From contig NZ_JBDFMM010000001.1 in assembly GCF_047238265.1 (NCBI RefSeq), forward strand, positions 4,588,001 to 4,652,000: DNA of 64,000 bases, in the 5' to 3' direction. This DNA is from Paenibacillus_F sp047238265. GTDB lineage: Bacteria > Bacillota > Bacilli > Paenibacillales > NBRC-103111. Of the stretch, positions 49,180-58,284 are shown piece by piece. Made by a program: the position numbers and the translations under genes. Position 1 is the first letter of the stretch. The number at the start of each line of letters is the position of its first letter. The notes beneath the pieces are model-generated. The model saw only the letters and a program-made list of their open reading frames with translations, was not told the origin of the DNA and made no database searches.

Positions 49180-49839
49180 TTACTCCGAATATTCGACTTC
49201 AAAACGTTTTAAATCTTTGTTGTTCCCGAGCACGATCAGAATTTCTCCGGGCTGGATAGGCGATTCGACGGGCGGAGGAATAATGAGCTGCTCCTGCCGC
49301 TTGACGGCGATCACGTTGCACTGAAACTTCGCGCGAAGATCGAGGTCGCGTAAATTTTTGCCGATCATCCGGTCGTTGGCCTTCATTTCAAGAATGCTGT
49401 GCTCGCTCGACAGCTCGATATAGTCCAGAATATTCGGCGAAATGAGATGATGGGCGACCCTTTGCCCCATATCCCGCTCGGGATAAATGATTTTATCCGC
49501 GCCTATCTTGCGCAGTACCTTGCCGTGTAAATCGTTAGCCGCTTTAACGACGATGGTCGGAATCCCGATGTCTTTCAGGAGAAGCGTAGCCAAAATGCTG
49601 GCCTGTATATTTTCACCGATTGCCACAACGACAACGTCGAAGTTCCGTATTCCGAGCGCTTTCAAGGCTTCTTCGTCGGTACAATCCACTTGTACCGAAT
49701 GCGTGACAACCGTGGATATCTCCTGGATGCGCTCTTCACTGTGATCCAGCGCCAAAACCTCGAAACCGAGTCCCGTCAAGTTTTTGGCTACCGACGATCC
49801 GAAACGGCCCATTCCGATGACCGCAAACTGTTTTTTCAT
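49180..49839 (-). CDS. ktrA: Potassium channel regulatory subunit KtrA/KtrC (RCK)
   Basis: 219 residues: RCK_N domain (FAVIGMGRFGSSVAKNLTGLG, the GxGxxG nucleotide site; VDCTDEEALKALGIRNFDVVVVAIG) and RCK_C domain (MIGKNLRDLDLRAKFQCNVIAVKR, QPGEILIVLGNNKDLKRF). Such cytoplasmic rings gate a KtrB/KtrD membrane channel with ATP/ADP; the C-domain binds cyclic di-AMP in relatives. No ktrB is in view. It lies seven bases upstream of trmH and is probably cotranscribed. Confidence 0.93.
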   Translation of the reverse strand: MKKQFAVIGMGRFGSSVAKNLTGLGFEVLALDHSEERIQEISTVVTHSVQVDCTDEEALKALGIRNFDVVVVAIGENIQASILATLLLKDIGIPTIVVKAANDLHGKVLRKIGADKIIYPERDMGQRVAHHLISPNILDYIELSSEHSILEMKANDRMIGKNLRDLDLRAKFQCNVIAVKRQEQLIIPPPVESPIQPGEILIVLGNNKDLKRFEVEYSE

Positions 49840-49888
49840 GGCATTCCATCCTTACGCTTTAGGATACCTGATTCTGAACTTAATTATA

Positions 49889-49918
49889 GCATGATTGCCC
49901 CCGTTTTCGAGCATATTA
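49889..49918 (+). promoter_or_regulatory. Sigma-G-type promoter of sspI
   Basis: GCATGA (49889-49894), 17 bases, CATATTA (49912-49918); both fit the forespore consensus (GHATR and CATNHTA). It is 35 bases before the sspI ATG. Confidence 0.65.
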
Positions 49919-49953
49919 AAGACGAAACCACACGGAAGCGAGGCGTATAAGGC

Positions 49954-50157
49954 ATGATCCTCAGTTTGCGGCAGGCGATTGTTCAACGGGTCGAAGGAAA
50001 GTCCAACGATGAGCTCAAAGAAATCATCAACGATTCCATTGACGGGCAAGAGCAGGCGCTTCCGGGACTCGGTGTTTTGTTCGAAGTGATTTGGAAGAAC
50101 ATCGATTCCGAGAAACAGTCCGAGCTTGTTACGGCACTGCACGATCATTTGACTTAA
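49954..50157 (+). CDS. sspI: Small acid-soluble spore protein SspI
   Basis: 67 residues. LRQAIVQRVEGKSNDELKEI and ALPGLGVLFEVIWKN are the SspI signature; SspI is a minor SASP of unknown role in the spore core. Start at 49954 is behind a GAGG site. Its neighbour trmH/ysgA and the sigma-G-like promoter agree with B. subtilis. Confidence 0.94.
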   Translation: MILSLRQAIVQRVEGKSNDELKEIINDSIDGQEQALPGLGVLFEVIWKNIDSEKQSELVTALHDHLT

Positions 50158-50210
50158 AACCGGGCTTATCATCGCCGGTCTATTCCCGCCCGGGCGGTCT
50201 TCAACCGAAA

Positions 50211-50248
50211 GGCGGCAGCCGCTGTTCGCCAGCCGGCTGCCGCTTTTT
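50211..50248. terminator. Terminator between sspI and the HAD phosphatase
   Basis: Stem GCGGCAGCCG / CGGCTGCCGC followed on the plus strand by TTTTT. Confidence 0.8.
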
Positions 50249-50264
50249 AACTTTTTAATAAGGA

Positions 50265-50987
50265 TCAGAATTTACAAAAGCTGTGCCCGGCCGGTTCCCT
50301 GCGCTCGGGGGTTCCGGTCAGGAAATGCTCTTCCCGTTCCCGCACAACCTTCAAAATATCATGAAAAGTGGCGAACGGATAAAAAGGAATCTCTTCACGC
50401 GTCAAATAACGGGCCAGACTGCTGCGGGCAAAAACCCAGTCGGCATAAGCCGAGCCGTATATGTCACTGCTGCCGTCACCTATATAAATGACCCGGCAGC
50501 CTTCTTCTTTCAGCTTTCGCACAACTCCCGATTTACAGCAGCCGCACCAGGAACAGGCCGGGTTCGTGTTTTGCGTTCCCAATGTGTAAACGCCGTCCTC
50601 CCCGTATTGAATGGGATTGGAAATAACGGTGTCGACCGTTACATGATTGGCGGCCATAATGCGATCGATATAATATTTCATCCCGTCGCTGAGTACGGTT
50701 ACGGGAATGCTTTTGCTTTTGCAGTACGCCAGAAAATCCTCGGCCCCGTCCCTCAAATTCATACGGTCGGCGATGGCGTTCACATCCTTCTGCCGGTCCC
50801 CCAGCAAGCCGTAGGACGTGTGAATCCACTCCCGCGATCCGATCTCCTTGTTCAAAAAACGCTCCAGCTTCCCCCGGACATCCGGGCGGTCTTCCACCCC
50901 GAGTTCCTTCATCAGGGTCGCCCCTACATCCTGCTCCATCAACGTGCCGTCAAAATCGGTCACCACAACCAGCTGTCCCTGCTCCAA
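50265..50987 (-). CDS. HAD-family phosphatase, MtnX-like
   Basis: 240 residues. VVTDFDGTLMEQD is the HAD nucleophile motif, VTVLSDGMKYYIDRIM motif II, and VIYIGDGSSDIYGS motif IV. ACSWCGCCKSGVV corresponds to the Cys-rich insert of MtnX (CGCCKPSVI). MtnX dephosphorylates a methionine-salvage intermediate, but no other salvage gene is near, so the substrate is uncertain. TTG start at 50987, AGGGAG ten bases upstream. Confidence 0.85.
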   Translation of the reverse strand: MEQGQLVVVTDFDGTLMEQDVGATLMKELGVEDRPDVRGKLERFLNKEIGSREWIHTSYGLLGDRQKDVNAIADRMNLRDGAEDFLAYCKSKSIPVTVLSDGMKYYIDRIMAANHVTVDTVISNPIQYGEDGVYTLGTQNTNPACSWCGCCKSGVVRKLKEEGCRVIYIGDGSSDIYGSAYADWVFARSSLARYLTREEIPFYPFATFHDILKVVREREEHFLTGTPERREPAGHSFCKF

Positions 50988-51194
50988 ACGGTATCCGCTC
51001 CCTTGTAGACTCCTTTATTCCTCCGCTAGAACCGCCTGCCGCGCGGCGTACTTTTGTCCGCTGTATCCACTCGCTCGGGCTCCTTTGGAATGAGTCTTTT
51101 TTCTCTATTATAGCATACCGGAATTTAACGGAATGAATGAGAGAGATCCGGGCGGCAATCGCATTTGCAAAAAGCTGTCCGTCCCGGCGTACTT

Positions 51195-52238
51195 TTATTC
51201 CCCTGGCCGGGAGCTGGAGGAAGCACGAACGACGAGCTTCGTGGAAAGACGTTCATGGAACGGAGGAGACAGCTCTTCGGTTTCCGGAGAAGCGTTAATC
51301 CGCTTCAGCAGCGCATCGGCCGCCAGAAGCCCCATCTCGAAGAACGGGACATAGACGGAGGTCAGCGGCGGATCGCTGAGCTTGGCGGCTTCGGAATCGT
51401 CGTAGCCCACGATGGCGAGATCTTCACCGGGGATGATGCCGCGCTCTTTCAGACCCTGCATGAGGCCGACCGCCATCCGGTCGTTCGAGGAGAACACCGC
51501 ATCCACCTCACCGCCGAGTTCGGCAATCCGTGCCGCGGCTTTATAACCGCTTGTCCGGCTATAGTTGCCTTCCAGAATAAGCCCGGGCTCCGGCGTCAGT
51601 CCCGCTTCGTTGAGCGCCCGGTTATAACCGCGCAGACGGTCCGCGCTGTTCGAATACTCCGGGGCCCCGTTCAAGAACGCGATCCGCCGGTACCCGACGT
51701 CGAGCAAGTGCTTGACCGCCTCGTAGCAGCCCTGCTCGTGGTCGGCGTCCACAACGCTGTAGGTCTCCCCTTCGTAGTGCTGATTGATCAGCACGAACGG
51801 CATTCCCTGACGGTCAAGCTCCCGGAACCCTTCCCGCTGCGAGGGCACGTCCAGCGCGCCCAGAAAAATACACCCGTCCACTTTCCGGGAACGGTAAGGC
51901 TCCGTGTAATCCACCGATTCGTGGGGAGAACGGAACATAACCAGCATATCGCAGCCGTGCCTGCGGACCCCTTCCCCGATTCCGCTCAATATTTCCGAGA
52001 AATAATACGTCGAGAACAGATGCACCTTCGGCACGTAAGGCAAAATCAGACCGATGTGTCCGCTTTTCCCCAGCGCGAAGCTGCGGGCCACCGCGTTGGG
52101 ATGATAATTCAGCTCCTTGGCGGCCGCCAGCACTTTCTGCTTCGTATTCTCCTTCATAGGCCCTACATTGTTAAAAACGCGGGAAACCGTCGCTTCGGAC
52201 ACCCCCGCCATTTTTGCCACATCTTTTCTCGTTACCAT
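51195..52238 (-). CDS. LacI family transcriptional regulator
   Basis: 347 residues. The HTH and hinge are VTRKDVAKMAGVSEATVSRV then NELNYHPNAVARSFALGKS-type sequence (AAKELNYHPNAVARSFALGK). A ribose-binding-like effector domain follows (LINQHYEGETYSVVDADHEQG, FSSNDRMAVGLMQGLKERG, IVGYDDSEAAKLSDPPLTSV). It probably senses a sugar; no sugar gene is adjacent. The ATG at 52238 follows GAGGGG by seven bases, and the longer frame upstream is non-coding. Confidence 0.93.
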   Translation of the reverse strand: MVTRKDVAKMAGVSEATVSRVFNNVGPMKENTKQKVLAAAKELNYHPNAVARSFALGKSGHIGLILPYVPKVHLFSTYYFSEILSGIGEGVRRHGCDMLVMFRSPHESVDYTEPYRSRKVDGCIFLGALDVPSQREGFRELDRQGMPFVLINQHYEGETYSVVDADHEQGCYEAVKHLLDVGYRRIAFLNGAPEYSNSADRLRGYNRALNEAGLTPEPGLILEGNYSRTSGYKAAARIAELGGEVDAVFSSNDRMAVGLMQGLKERGIIPGEDLAIVGYDDSEAAKLSDPPLTSVYVPFFEMGLLAADALLKRINASPETEELSPPFHERLSTKLVVRASSSSRPGE

Positions 52239-52375
52239 ACCGCTACCCCTCAGTCGGCGTTCCGTACCGCCCGGTTTCTGTAGATCATTCCATGTATATA
52301 TACTTTGTACATCAAAATCTTGCGATCCGATGAGATCATTATCGTTTATTGTAAAAAATTTTTCGGATAAAATAA

Positions 52376-52391
52376 ATGAACACGCGTTCAT
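52376..52391. promoter_or_regulatory. Palindrome, candidate LacI-family operator
   Basis: ATGAACACGCGTTCAT: 8-base half sites with one mismatch and a central CG, the usual look of LacI-family operators. It lies in the divergent region between the lacI-type gene and the response regulator. Confidence 0.45.
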
Positions 52392-52455
52392 TTTCTCATG
52401 TTCCGCGGCTTCCTGTCAATCGGCGGAAGGCGCTTTCCGCCGGTTTCCTGCCTAC

Positions 52456-52484
52456 TTGCACTCGTCTATCCGACCGACTATGCT
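52456..52484 (+). promoter_or_regulatory. Sigma-A-like promoter of the two-component operon
   Basis: TTGCAC (52456-52461), 17 bases, TATGCT (52479-52484). It lies about 100 bases before the response-regulator ATG. Confidence 0.6.
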
Positions 52485-52592
52485 AAGATTATGAAAGCGC
52501 ACTAACCTAAGCTGCGCTTGCGCATCGAACAACAAGGTTGCGGCCGAAGCCCGCCGGGACAACCGCTTGTCATATAAGGAGTTGAGCGAAAA

Positions 52593-53318
52593 ATGAAACT
52601 GCTCGTCGTAGAAGACGACCGGTCGGTGTGCGAAATGCTCCGCCCTTTTCTCGAACGGGAAGGGACCGTTACGTTCGTGCACACGGGTTCCGAAGCCGAA
52701 TCTTTGATCCGGGAAGCTTCCTGGAACCTGATTATTCTGGACTGGATGCTTCCGAACCGGAGCGGGATCGAGCTGTGCCGGATGATCCGCCAGACCCGGG
52801 ACACCCCCGTTATTCTGCTGACGGCCCGCGGAGAGGAAAGCGACCGCGTGCTCGGGCTGGAATCCGGCGCGGACGATTATATCACGAAGCCGTTCAGTCC
52901 CCTGGAGCTTCTCGCGCGCATCAAAGCGATTATGCGCCGGTATCACAGCGGGCCCGGCAGTATGACCGACAACAGTGCGGCAGATCCGGCGTTCCCCGAG
53001 GAACTTGCCGAAGACAACGGAGAACGGCTCGTCTACAAAGATATCAAAGTCGATACGAGCACGCGGGAGGTCTACGTCGGACCGGACAAATTCACGAACC
53101 TGACGCCCCGCGAATTCGATCTGATCTCTCTGCTCGTCCGCTACCCCAAGCGCGTGTTTACACGGGAACAGCTTCTCGAAGCTGTGTGGGGATATGACTT
53201 TTACGGCGATGAACGTACCGTCGACGTCCACATCAAGAGACTCCGCACCAAAATCGGCAGCGCCGAGAGGCCGCTGATCGCTACGGTTTGGGGAGTCGGC
53301 TACAAACTGGAGGAATAA
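52593..53318 (+). CDS. OmpR/PhoB family response regulator
   Basis: 241 residues. Receiver: KLLVVEDDRSVCEML, phospho-Asp in LIILDWMLPNRSG, Lys in ADDYITKPFSPLELL. After a 40-residue linker comes a winged helix (TNLTPREFDLISLLVRYPKRVFTREQLLEAVWG, ERTVDVHIKRLRTKIG). Targets unknown. AAGGAG precedes the ATG. Its stop is one base from the kinase start. Confidence 0.94.
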   Translation: MKLLVVEDDRSVCEMLRPFLEREGTVTFVHTGSEAESLIREASWNLIILDWMLPNRSGIELCRMIRQTRDTPVILLTARGEESDRVLGLESGADDYITKPFSPLELLARIKAIMRRYHSGPGSMTDNSAADPAFPEELAEDNGERLVYKDIKVDTSTREVYVGPDKFTNLTPREFDLISLLVRYPKRVFTREQLLEAVWGYDFYGDERTVDVHIKRLRTKIGSAERPLIATVWGVGYKLEE

Positions 53319-53319
53319 G

Positions 53320-54822
53320 ATGAAATTCAGGCTGATTCCGACCCGGCACCGCTTCACCTTTTTCCAGAGACAATTCGTCTCCCTGCTCTTCCTGTCTCTG
53401 CTCGTGCTCGTCCTCGTCAGTTTTATTTTCGTCTATCTGTTTAAGATTCATATTTACGATGAGAAAACGGAAGAGCTCCAGAGTGCCGGCGACACGATTT
53501 CGCGGCTGATCCTCCGGGAGGAAGTCGTGCCCGAATTGACCCTTAGCGCTTACCGCACCGTTCTGAGGGAACGCGGCATTTCCTTCATCGCCATGAATGC
53601 GAAGGGGCAGCTTTATTTTAAAGACCAGCGCACCACGCCTCCGACGTTCCGGTCCAAAACCTTTATGGACAGCCTGCTCGCCCAGATCCCCAAGCTTCAA
53701 AGCGGCAAGGCCCTGATTGTGGAAGAGAGCGGACCGGACCCCTATCTCGTGTATCCGTACGAGCTTAAATTAAAGCATTCCGACGGCAAAAATTATTTGT
53801 TCGTCATGTCTCCGGTTAAAGGAATGACACAGACGCTCTCCCGCGTGTACGAAATGGTGGTGCTCGCCGGCGTCGTTGTTTTCGTGCTCGCCATGATCGT
53901 CGCGCTTATCGTTTCGCGCAATATGAACGCGGCCGTTCTTTCGATCCGGCAGGCAACCCGGCGCATCGCCGACGGGCGGTACGACACGCGCTGCGACCTC
54001 ACGCGGACGGACGAGCTCGGGGATCTGTCCCGGGATTTCAACCGGATGGCGGAGCAGTTGGAGGTCACCTCCCATAAGCTGGAGCGTATCGAAATCAAAC
54101 GGAGGCGTTTCATCACGGATGTGACGCACGAACTGAGAACGCCGCTCACCTCAATCCGGGGTATTGTCGAAGGCTTGAAGAGCGAGTATATTACCGGACA
54201 CGACGAGCAGGTCAAATACTACGGCATCATCGAGCAGGAAACGCTCCGGCTCATCCGTCTTATCAACGAACTGCTGGATATGGAAAAAATCCAAAACGGA
54301 CTCATCACCCTGCGCCGCGAGCACTATCCGCTGAATGATTTGCTGGAAGTACTGAAAGAGTCTTTCGAATTCCTGATCGGGGAAAAAGACCTTCATCTGG
54401 AAATCGACTGTCCTCCGGATACGATGATTTACGGCGATTATGACCGTTTAACGCAAATCTTAATTAACCTGATCAAAAACAGCATCCAGTTTACATCTCA
54501 CGGCACCATACGCATCTCCGCAAGGCAGACAGTGAACGCCACTGAGCTGAGCATCTCCGACACGGGCCGGGGAATGACCGCCGAAGAGATGGAACAGATC
54601 TGGGACCGGTTCTATAAAGCCGATCCTTCCCGCTCCAAGGACCGGAGTGAAACCGGCCTCGGACTTTCGATCGTGAAACGGCTTATGGAGGCGCACGACG
54701 CCGACATACACGTATCGAGCGTGCCCGGCGAAGGTACCACCTTCCGCCTGCGGTTCCCCGTTAAGCCGGCAGAAAAGGCTCAAGAGGGAACAAGTGCCGG
54801 AGAATCTGAGAGCGGCATTTGA
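53320..54822 (+). CDS. Sensor histidine kinase
   Basis: 500 residues. Two membrane helices (about 18-42 and 180-200) flank a 135-residue outer sensor with no Cys. Then HAMP (SRNMNAAVLSIRQATRRIADG), DHp with phospho-His in FITDVTHELRTPLTSI, and the ATPase with N box LINLIKNSIQFT, G1 ISDTGRGM and G2 ETGLGLSIVKRLM. It starts one base after the regulator stop, so the two form an operon. The signal is unknown. Confidence 0.94.
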   Translation: MKFRLIPTRHRFTFFQRQFVSLLFLSLLVLVLVSFIFVYLFKIHIYDEKTEELQSAGDTISRLILREEVVPELTLSAYRTVLRERGISFIAMNAKGQLYFKDQRTTPPTFRSKTFMDSLLAQIPKLQSGKALIVEESGPDPYLVYPYELKLKHSDGKNYLFVMSPVKGMTQTLSRVYEMVVLAGVVVFVLAMIVALIVSRNMNAAVLSIRQATRRIADGRYDTRCDLTRTDELGDLSRDFNRMAEQLEVTSHKLERIEIKRRRFITDVTHELRTPLTSIRGIVEGLKSEYITGHDEQVKYYGIIEQETLRLIRLINELLDMEKIQNGLITLRREHYPLNDLLEVLKESFEFLIGEKDLHLEIDCPPDTMIYGDYDRLTQILINLIKNSIQFTSHGTIRISARQTVNATELSISDTGRGMTAEEMEQIWDRFYKADPSRSKDRSETGLGLSIVKRLMEAHDADIHVSSVPGEGTTFRLRFPVKPAEKAQEGTSAGESESGI

Positions 54823-54904
54823 CGGCGCGCCCGTCTGTTGACCGATCTGACGGAAAAGAAGCTTGTCTGCTTCGCCGGTCCTCTACGTATCGAATTTGGT
54901 TTCC

Positions 54905-55071
<167 letters not shown>

Positions 55072-55135
55072 CCGTAATGGCTTTCCCGCAATTTCAAGCG
55101 AACGCGTGACGCGAAGTACTGTACCAAAACAAACC

Positions 55136-55173
55136 GAAACGGCCCGGCTGACGCAGCCCGGCCGTTTCTTTTA
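55136..55173. terminator. Terminator between the heptamer array and yheC/D
   Basis: Stem GAAACGGCC / GGCCGTTTC with inner GGCTG/CAGCC. On the minus strand the stem is followed by GGTTTGTTTTGG, on the plus strand by TTTTATTT; the hairpin just overlaps the YheC/D stop codon. Confidence 0.7.
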
Positions 55174-55920
55174 TTTCCGTTTGTTGAACTTGTAGTACCG
55201 GTGCACCTTCGCGTAGATTCGCTTGTTTTTCAAAACTTTGAAAATATACGGGTCCGGCTTCGTGTTCACTTCCAGCACCCAAGGCTTAAACTCCCGGTCC
55301 ACAGCGACATCCAGCCCGATTTCCCGGATACCGGGATATTTCGAACGAAGGGCATGAGCGGTGCCGAGCGCCAGCCGTTTTAACCTCGCTTTGAAGCGCT
55401 TCACTTCATCGGCGCCTAAATAGGGCCCGAGCAAAGTCTCTACGGATCGCAGCTTGCCTCCGCTGTGGTAATTCGTAACCACCTTGCCGGCTTGAGAAAC
55501 TCTGCCGATCATACCGGTTGTCTCCCATCGTCCGGCCGGATTGGTCTGGACCATAACCCGTAAATCAAACACGTTGTGGTTATGCTTCAGCATCCGGATG
55601 CCCTTTTGAACCAGATACTTTCTTCCTCTCACTGCCGCTTTTAGAGATTGATACAAATCCTCGAAAGTATCGAAGCTTCGGCTTGTCTTGAGGTGCTGAT
55701 ACCGGTAAGGATTGGCATCTTTCTCGTTATAATCCACCCGCATGACACCGCTGCCGAATGTCCCGCAGTCGGGTTTCACATATACCATTTGATATTCGTT
55801 CAGCATTTCCCGCAGCGATTCTTCCGACAAGATCCGCGTCGCCGGTATATGGGGACGCACAGCCGTGCTGTGCAGTACAGCCTCCGTCTTCACCCACTTG
55901 CTCACGACATATCTTCTCAT
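55171..55920 (-). CDS. YheC/YheD family ATP-grasp-like protein
   Basis: 249 residues. MVYVKPDCGTFGSGVMRVDY, YLVQKGIRMLKHNHNVFDLRVMVQ, GMIGRVSQAGKVVTNYHSGG and IGLDVAVDREFKPWVLEVNTKPDPYIF are family blocks; the last is the ATP-grasp metal-binding end. YheC and YheD are spore-coat associated in B. subtilis; the ligase substrate is unknown. AGGAGG lies six bases before the ATG. Confidence 0.88.
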   Translation of the reverse strand: MRRYVVSKWVKTEAVLHSTAVRPHIPATRILSEESLREMLNEYQMVYVKPDCGTFGSGVMRVDYNEKDANPYRYQHLKTSRSFDTFEDLYQSLKAAVRGRKYLVQKGIRMLKHNHNVFDLRVMVQTNPAGRWETTGMIGRVSQAGKVVTNYHSGGKLRSVETLLGPYLGADEVKRFKARLKRLALGTAHALRSKYPGIREIGLDVAVDREFKPWVLEVNTKPDPYIFKVLKNKRIYAKVHRYYKFNKRK

Positions 55921-56097
55921 CCGGTGCCTCCTCCTATCCTTTCCGCCGGCTTGCCTGCTTGAATCATATCTTTCAAACCTACGATCAGCTTATGAGGCCG
56001 GGCCATGGACCGTCACGGACAAACGCCTGCCGACGGGAAAATGCAACCTTGCGGGCCGAACTGCCGTTAAGTAGGAAAAAGAACCGAGGTGAATCCC

Positions 56098-56490
56098 GTG
56101 AGAAGAAAGTACCGTTTAACGACGGCCGTCTTATTGGTCTTGGCGGGCTTGATCGGCGTGATCATAATCCCGTATCAAGCGTGCGCGCTGGATTATGCGC
56201 TGATTCCGCTTAAACAACTGGAGGAAGAATCCGACGTCATCGTAACGGGGACAGTACTGCGGGAACAGAAATCCGGTACGGACAACATTTACACAATCCA
56301 GCCCGAACAAATCCTTAAGGGCGATGCGGATGTCAGAACACCTATCAGGGTTAACGTGCTTCAATTTTCCAACGAAGGCACAATGTTTCCGGGCGAGCGG
56401 TACCTGCTTCTTCTCAAAGCCGGAAACCCTTTTATCGTAAACGGCAGCCGGCACCTTAACCGCTTTTGCAGCCGAAAAACGGGCCCGTAA
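56098..56490 (+). CDS. Uncharacterised exported protein (130 aa)
   Basis: MRRKYRLTTAVLLVLAGLIGVIIIPYQACA looks like a Sec signal or membrane anchor. The outer part has a beta-rich pattern: LEEESDVIVTGTVL, YTIQPEQILKGDA, INVLQF-like (IRVNVLQF) and GERYLLLLKAG. This recalls small secreted proteins whose strands transmit as an OB-like fold, but I cannot name the family. I take the GTG at 56098, six bases after GAGGTG. Confidence 0.7.
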   Translation: MRRKYRLTTAVLLVLAGLIGVIIIPYQACALDYALIPLKQLEEESDVIVTGTVLREQKSGTDNIYTIQPEQILKGDADVRTPIRVNVLQFSNEGTMFPGERYLLLLKAGNPFIVNGSRHLNRFCSRKTGP

Positions 56491-56539
56491 ACAACAAACC
56501 GAACGGGACAGCCATAACCCGGACTAGCGCCGAATCATC

Positions 56540-56578
56540 AAAAAAGCCATCCCGCCCAAATCGGCGGAATGGCTTTTC
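56540..56578. terminator. Bidirectional terminator, end of prfC
   Basis: Stem AAAAAGCCATCCCGCC / GGCGGAATGGCTTTT, U-runs on both strands. Confidence 0.9.
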
Positions 56579-56627
56579 GTTTAATAAGGAAGCCGGGAAG
56601 CAATCACCGCCCGTGCCTCCTTATTTA

Positions 56628-58217
56628 TTAAGGCGCGTTTGTCAGGAACTGCGCGTTCGGATTTTTCTCCATAGCGGACCGCAGAGCGTACTCGCTCTCG
56701 AACAAGGCGACATAGTTGCCTTTCTTGTCGGTGACAAGCTGCGAGTTGATGCGGAAGCGGGACGGATCGATTTTCTCGTCGATAATCCATCTCGCAAACT
56801 GGAAGCCCAGACGCTGAAGCTGGATATCTACCCCGTACTCGGCTTTCATCCGATGCTCGAACACTTCGAACTGGAGCTGGCCGACTACCCCGAGAATCGT
56901 ATCGTCAAACGCTCCGGTAGTCCGGAACACTTGAATGGTTCCTTCTTCCGTAAGCTGGTCGATCCCCTTCTGATACTGCTTGTGTTTCAAAGCGTTCTTG
57001 ACGGTCACTTTGGCGAAAATTTCCGGCGAGAACGTAGGCAGCTCGTCGAACACGATCTCTTCCTTCTGGCTGAGAGAGTCTCCTATTCTGAAAATACCCG
57101 GGTCGAACAACCCGATAATATCGCCCGGATACGCTTCTTCCACGATGTCGCGGTCCTGAGCGAGAAACTGCTGCGGCTGAGAAAGCTTAATTTCCTTCCC
57201 GGCGCGCACGTGTTTCACGGACATGCCTCTCTGGAACTTGCCCGACACGATACGCAGGAACGCGATGCGGTCTCGGTGAGCCGGATTCATGTTGGCCTGG
57301 ATCTTGAACACATACCCGGAGAAATTCTCTTTGGTCGGCTCTACCATTTCGCCCTGCGTGTTTTTGCGCGGCTCCGGAGCCGGTGCCAGTTCGAGGAAGT
57401 TTTCCAGGAACGTCTGAACGCCGAAGTTGTTGACGGCACTGCCGAAAAATACCGGCGTCAGCTCGCCTCTCATTACTTTCTCGTAATCGAACGGATCGCC
57501 GGCCACGTCCAGAAGCTCCAGCTCTTGACCGAGCTGCTCATACAGATGCTCCCCCGCGATTTCCTTAATAACCGGGTCCTCGTAGCCTTCCACCTTGCGG
57601 ACGGCAACCTGCTTGTGATCGTCCCCCTGGAACAGCTCAAGCTGGGTCCTCTGGCGGTCGTATACGCCGGAGAACCGTTTGCCCATGCCGATCGGCCAGT
57701 TCATGGGATACGAGCGGATACCGAGCACCTGCTCCAGCTCTTCCAAGAGTTCGAACGGGTCCCGGCCCTCACGGTCGAGTTTGTTGATAAACGTGAAAAT
57801 CGGAATGCCTCTCATGCGGCATACCTGGAACAGCTTGATCGTCTGCGCCTCGACGCCCTTCGCGACGTCGATCAGCATCACTGCGCTGTCTGCCGCGGTC
57901 AGGGTGCGGTACGTATCTTCACTGAAATCCTGGTGACCCGGGGTATCCAGAATGTTGACCTTGTGTCCGAGATAATCGAACTGCATCACGGACGACGTAA
58001 CGGAGATCCCCCGCTGTTTCTCGATCTCCATCCAGTCGGAAGTCGCATATTTGCCGACTTTACGGCCTTTAACCGTTCCGGCGAGACGGATCGCGCCTCC
58101 GAAGAGCAGAAGCTTTTCCGTCAGAGTCGTTTTACCCGCATCGGGGTGAGAAATAATGGCGAACGTGCGGCGCTTGGCCGCCTCGGTTTGAAGCTCTTTT
58201 TGTAAGGGTGTACTCAT
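56628..58217 (-). CDS. prfC: Peptide chain release factor 3
   Basis: A 529-residue translational GTPase. AIISHPDAGKTTLTEKLL (G1), GISVTSSVMQF (G2), DTPGHQDFSEDTYRTL (G3) and FINKLDREGRDP (G4) match RF3. The C-terminal domain has VVGQLQFEVFEHRMKAEYGVD. RF3 removes RF1/RF2 from the ribosome after termination. The ATG at 58217 follows a GGAAGGA site; the longer frame lacks one. Confidence 0.96.
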   Translation of the reverse strand: MSTPLQKELQTEAAKRRTFAIISHPDAGKTTLTEKLLLFGGAIRLAGTVKGRKVGKYATSDWMEIEKQRGISVTSSVMQFDYLGHKVNILDTPGHQDFSEDTYRTLTAADSAVMLIDVAKGVEAQTIKLFQVCRMRGIPIFTFINKLDREGRDPFELLEELEQVLGIRSYPMNWPIGMGKRFSGVYDRQRTQLELFQGDDHKQVAVRKVEGYEDPVIKEIAGEHLYEQLGQELELLDVAGDPFDYEKVMRGELTPVFFGSAVNNFGVQTFLENFLELAPAPEPRKNTQGEMVEPTKENFSGYVFKIQANMNPAHRDRIAFLRIVSGKFQRGMSVKHVRAGKEIKLSQPQQFLAQDRDIVEEAYPGDIIGLFDPGIFRIGDSLSQKEEIVFDELPTFSPEIFAKVTVKNALKHKQYQKGIDQLTEEGTIQVFRTTGAFDDTILGVVGQLQFEVFEHRMKAEYGVDIQLQRLGFQFARWIIDEKIDPSRFRINSQLVTDKKGNYVALFESEYALRSAMEKNPNAQFLTNAP

Positions 58218-58284
58218 GGTTGGATCCTTCCTGCTTTCTCTATAGTTCATCTTATGCCGCTGCCCGCTCCCGGTGCCTGCGGCG

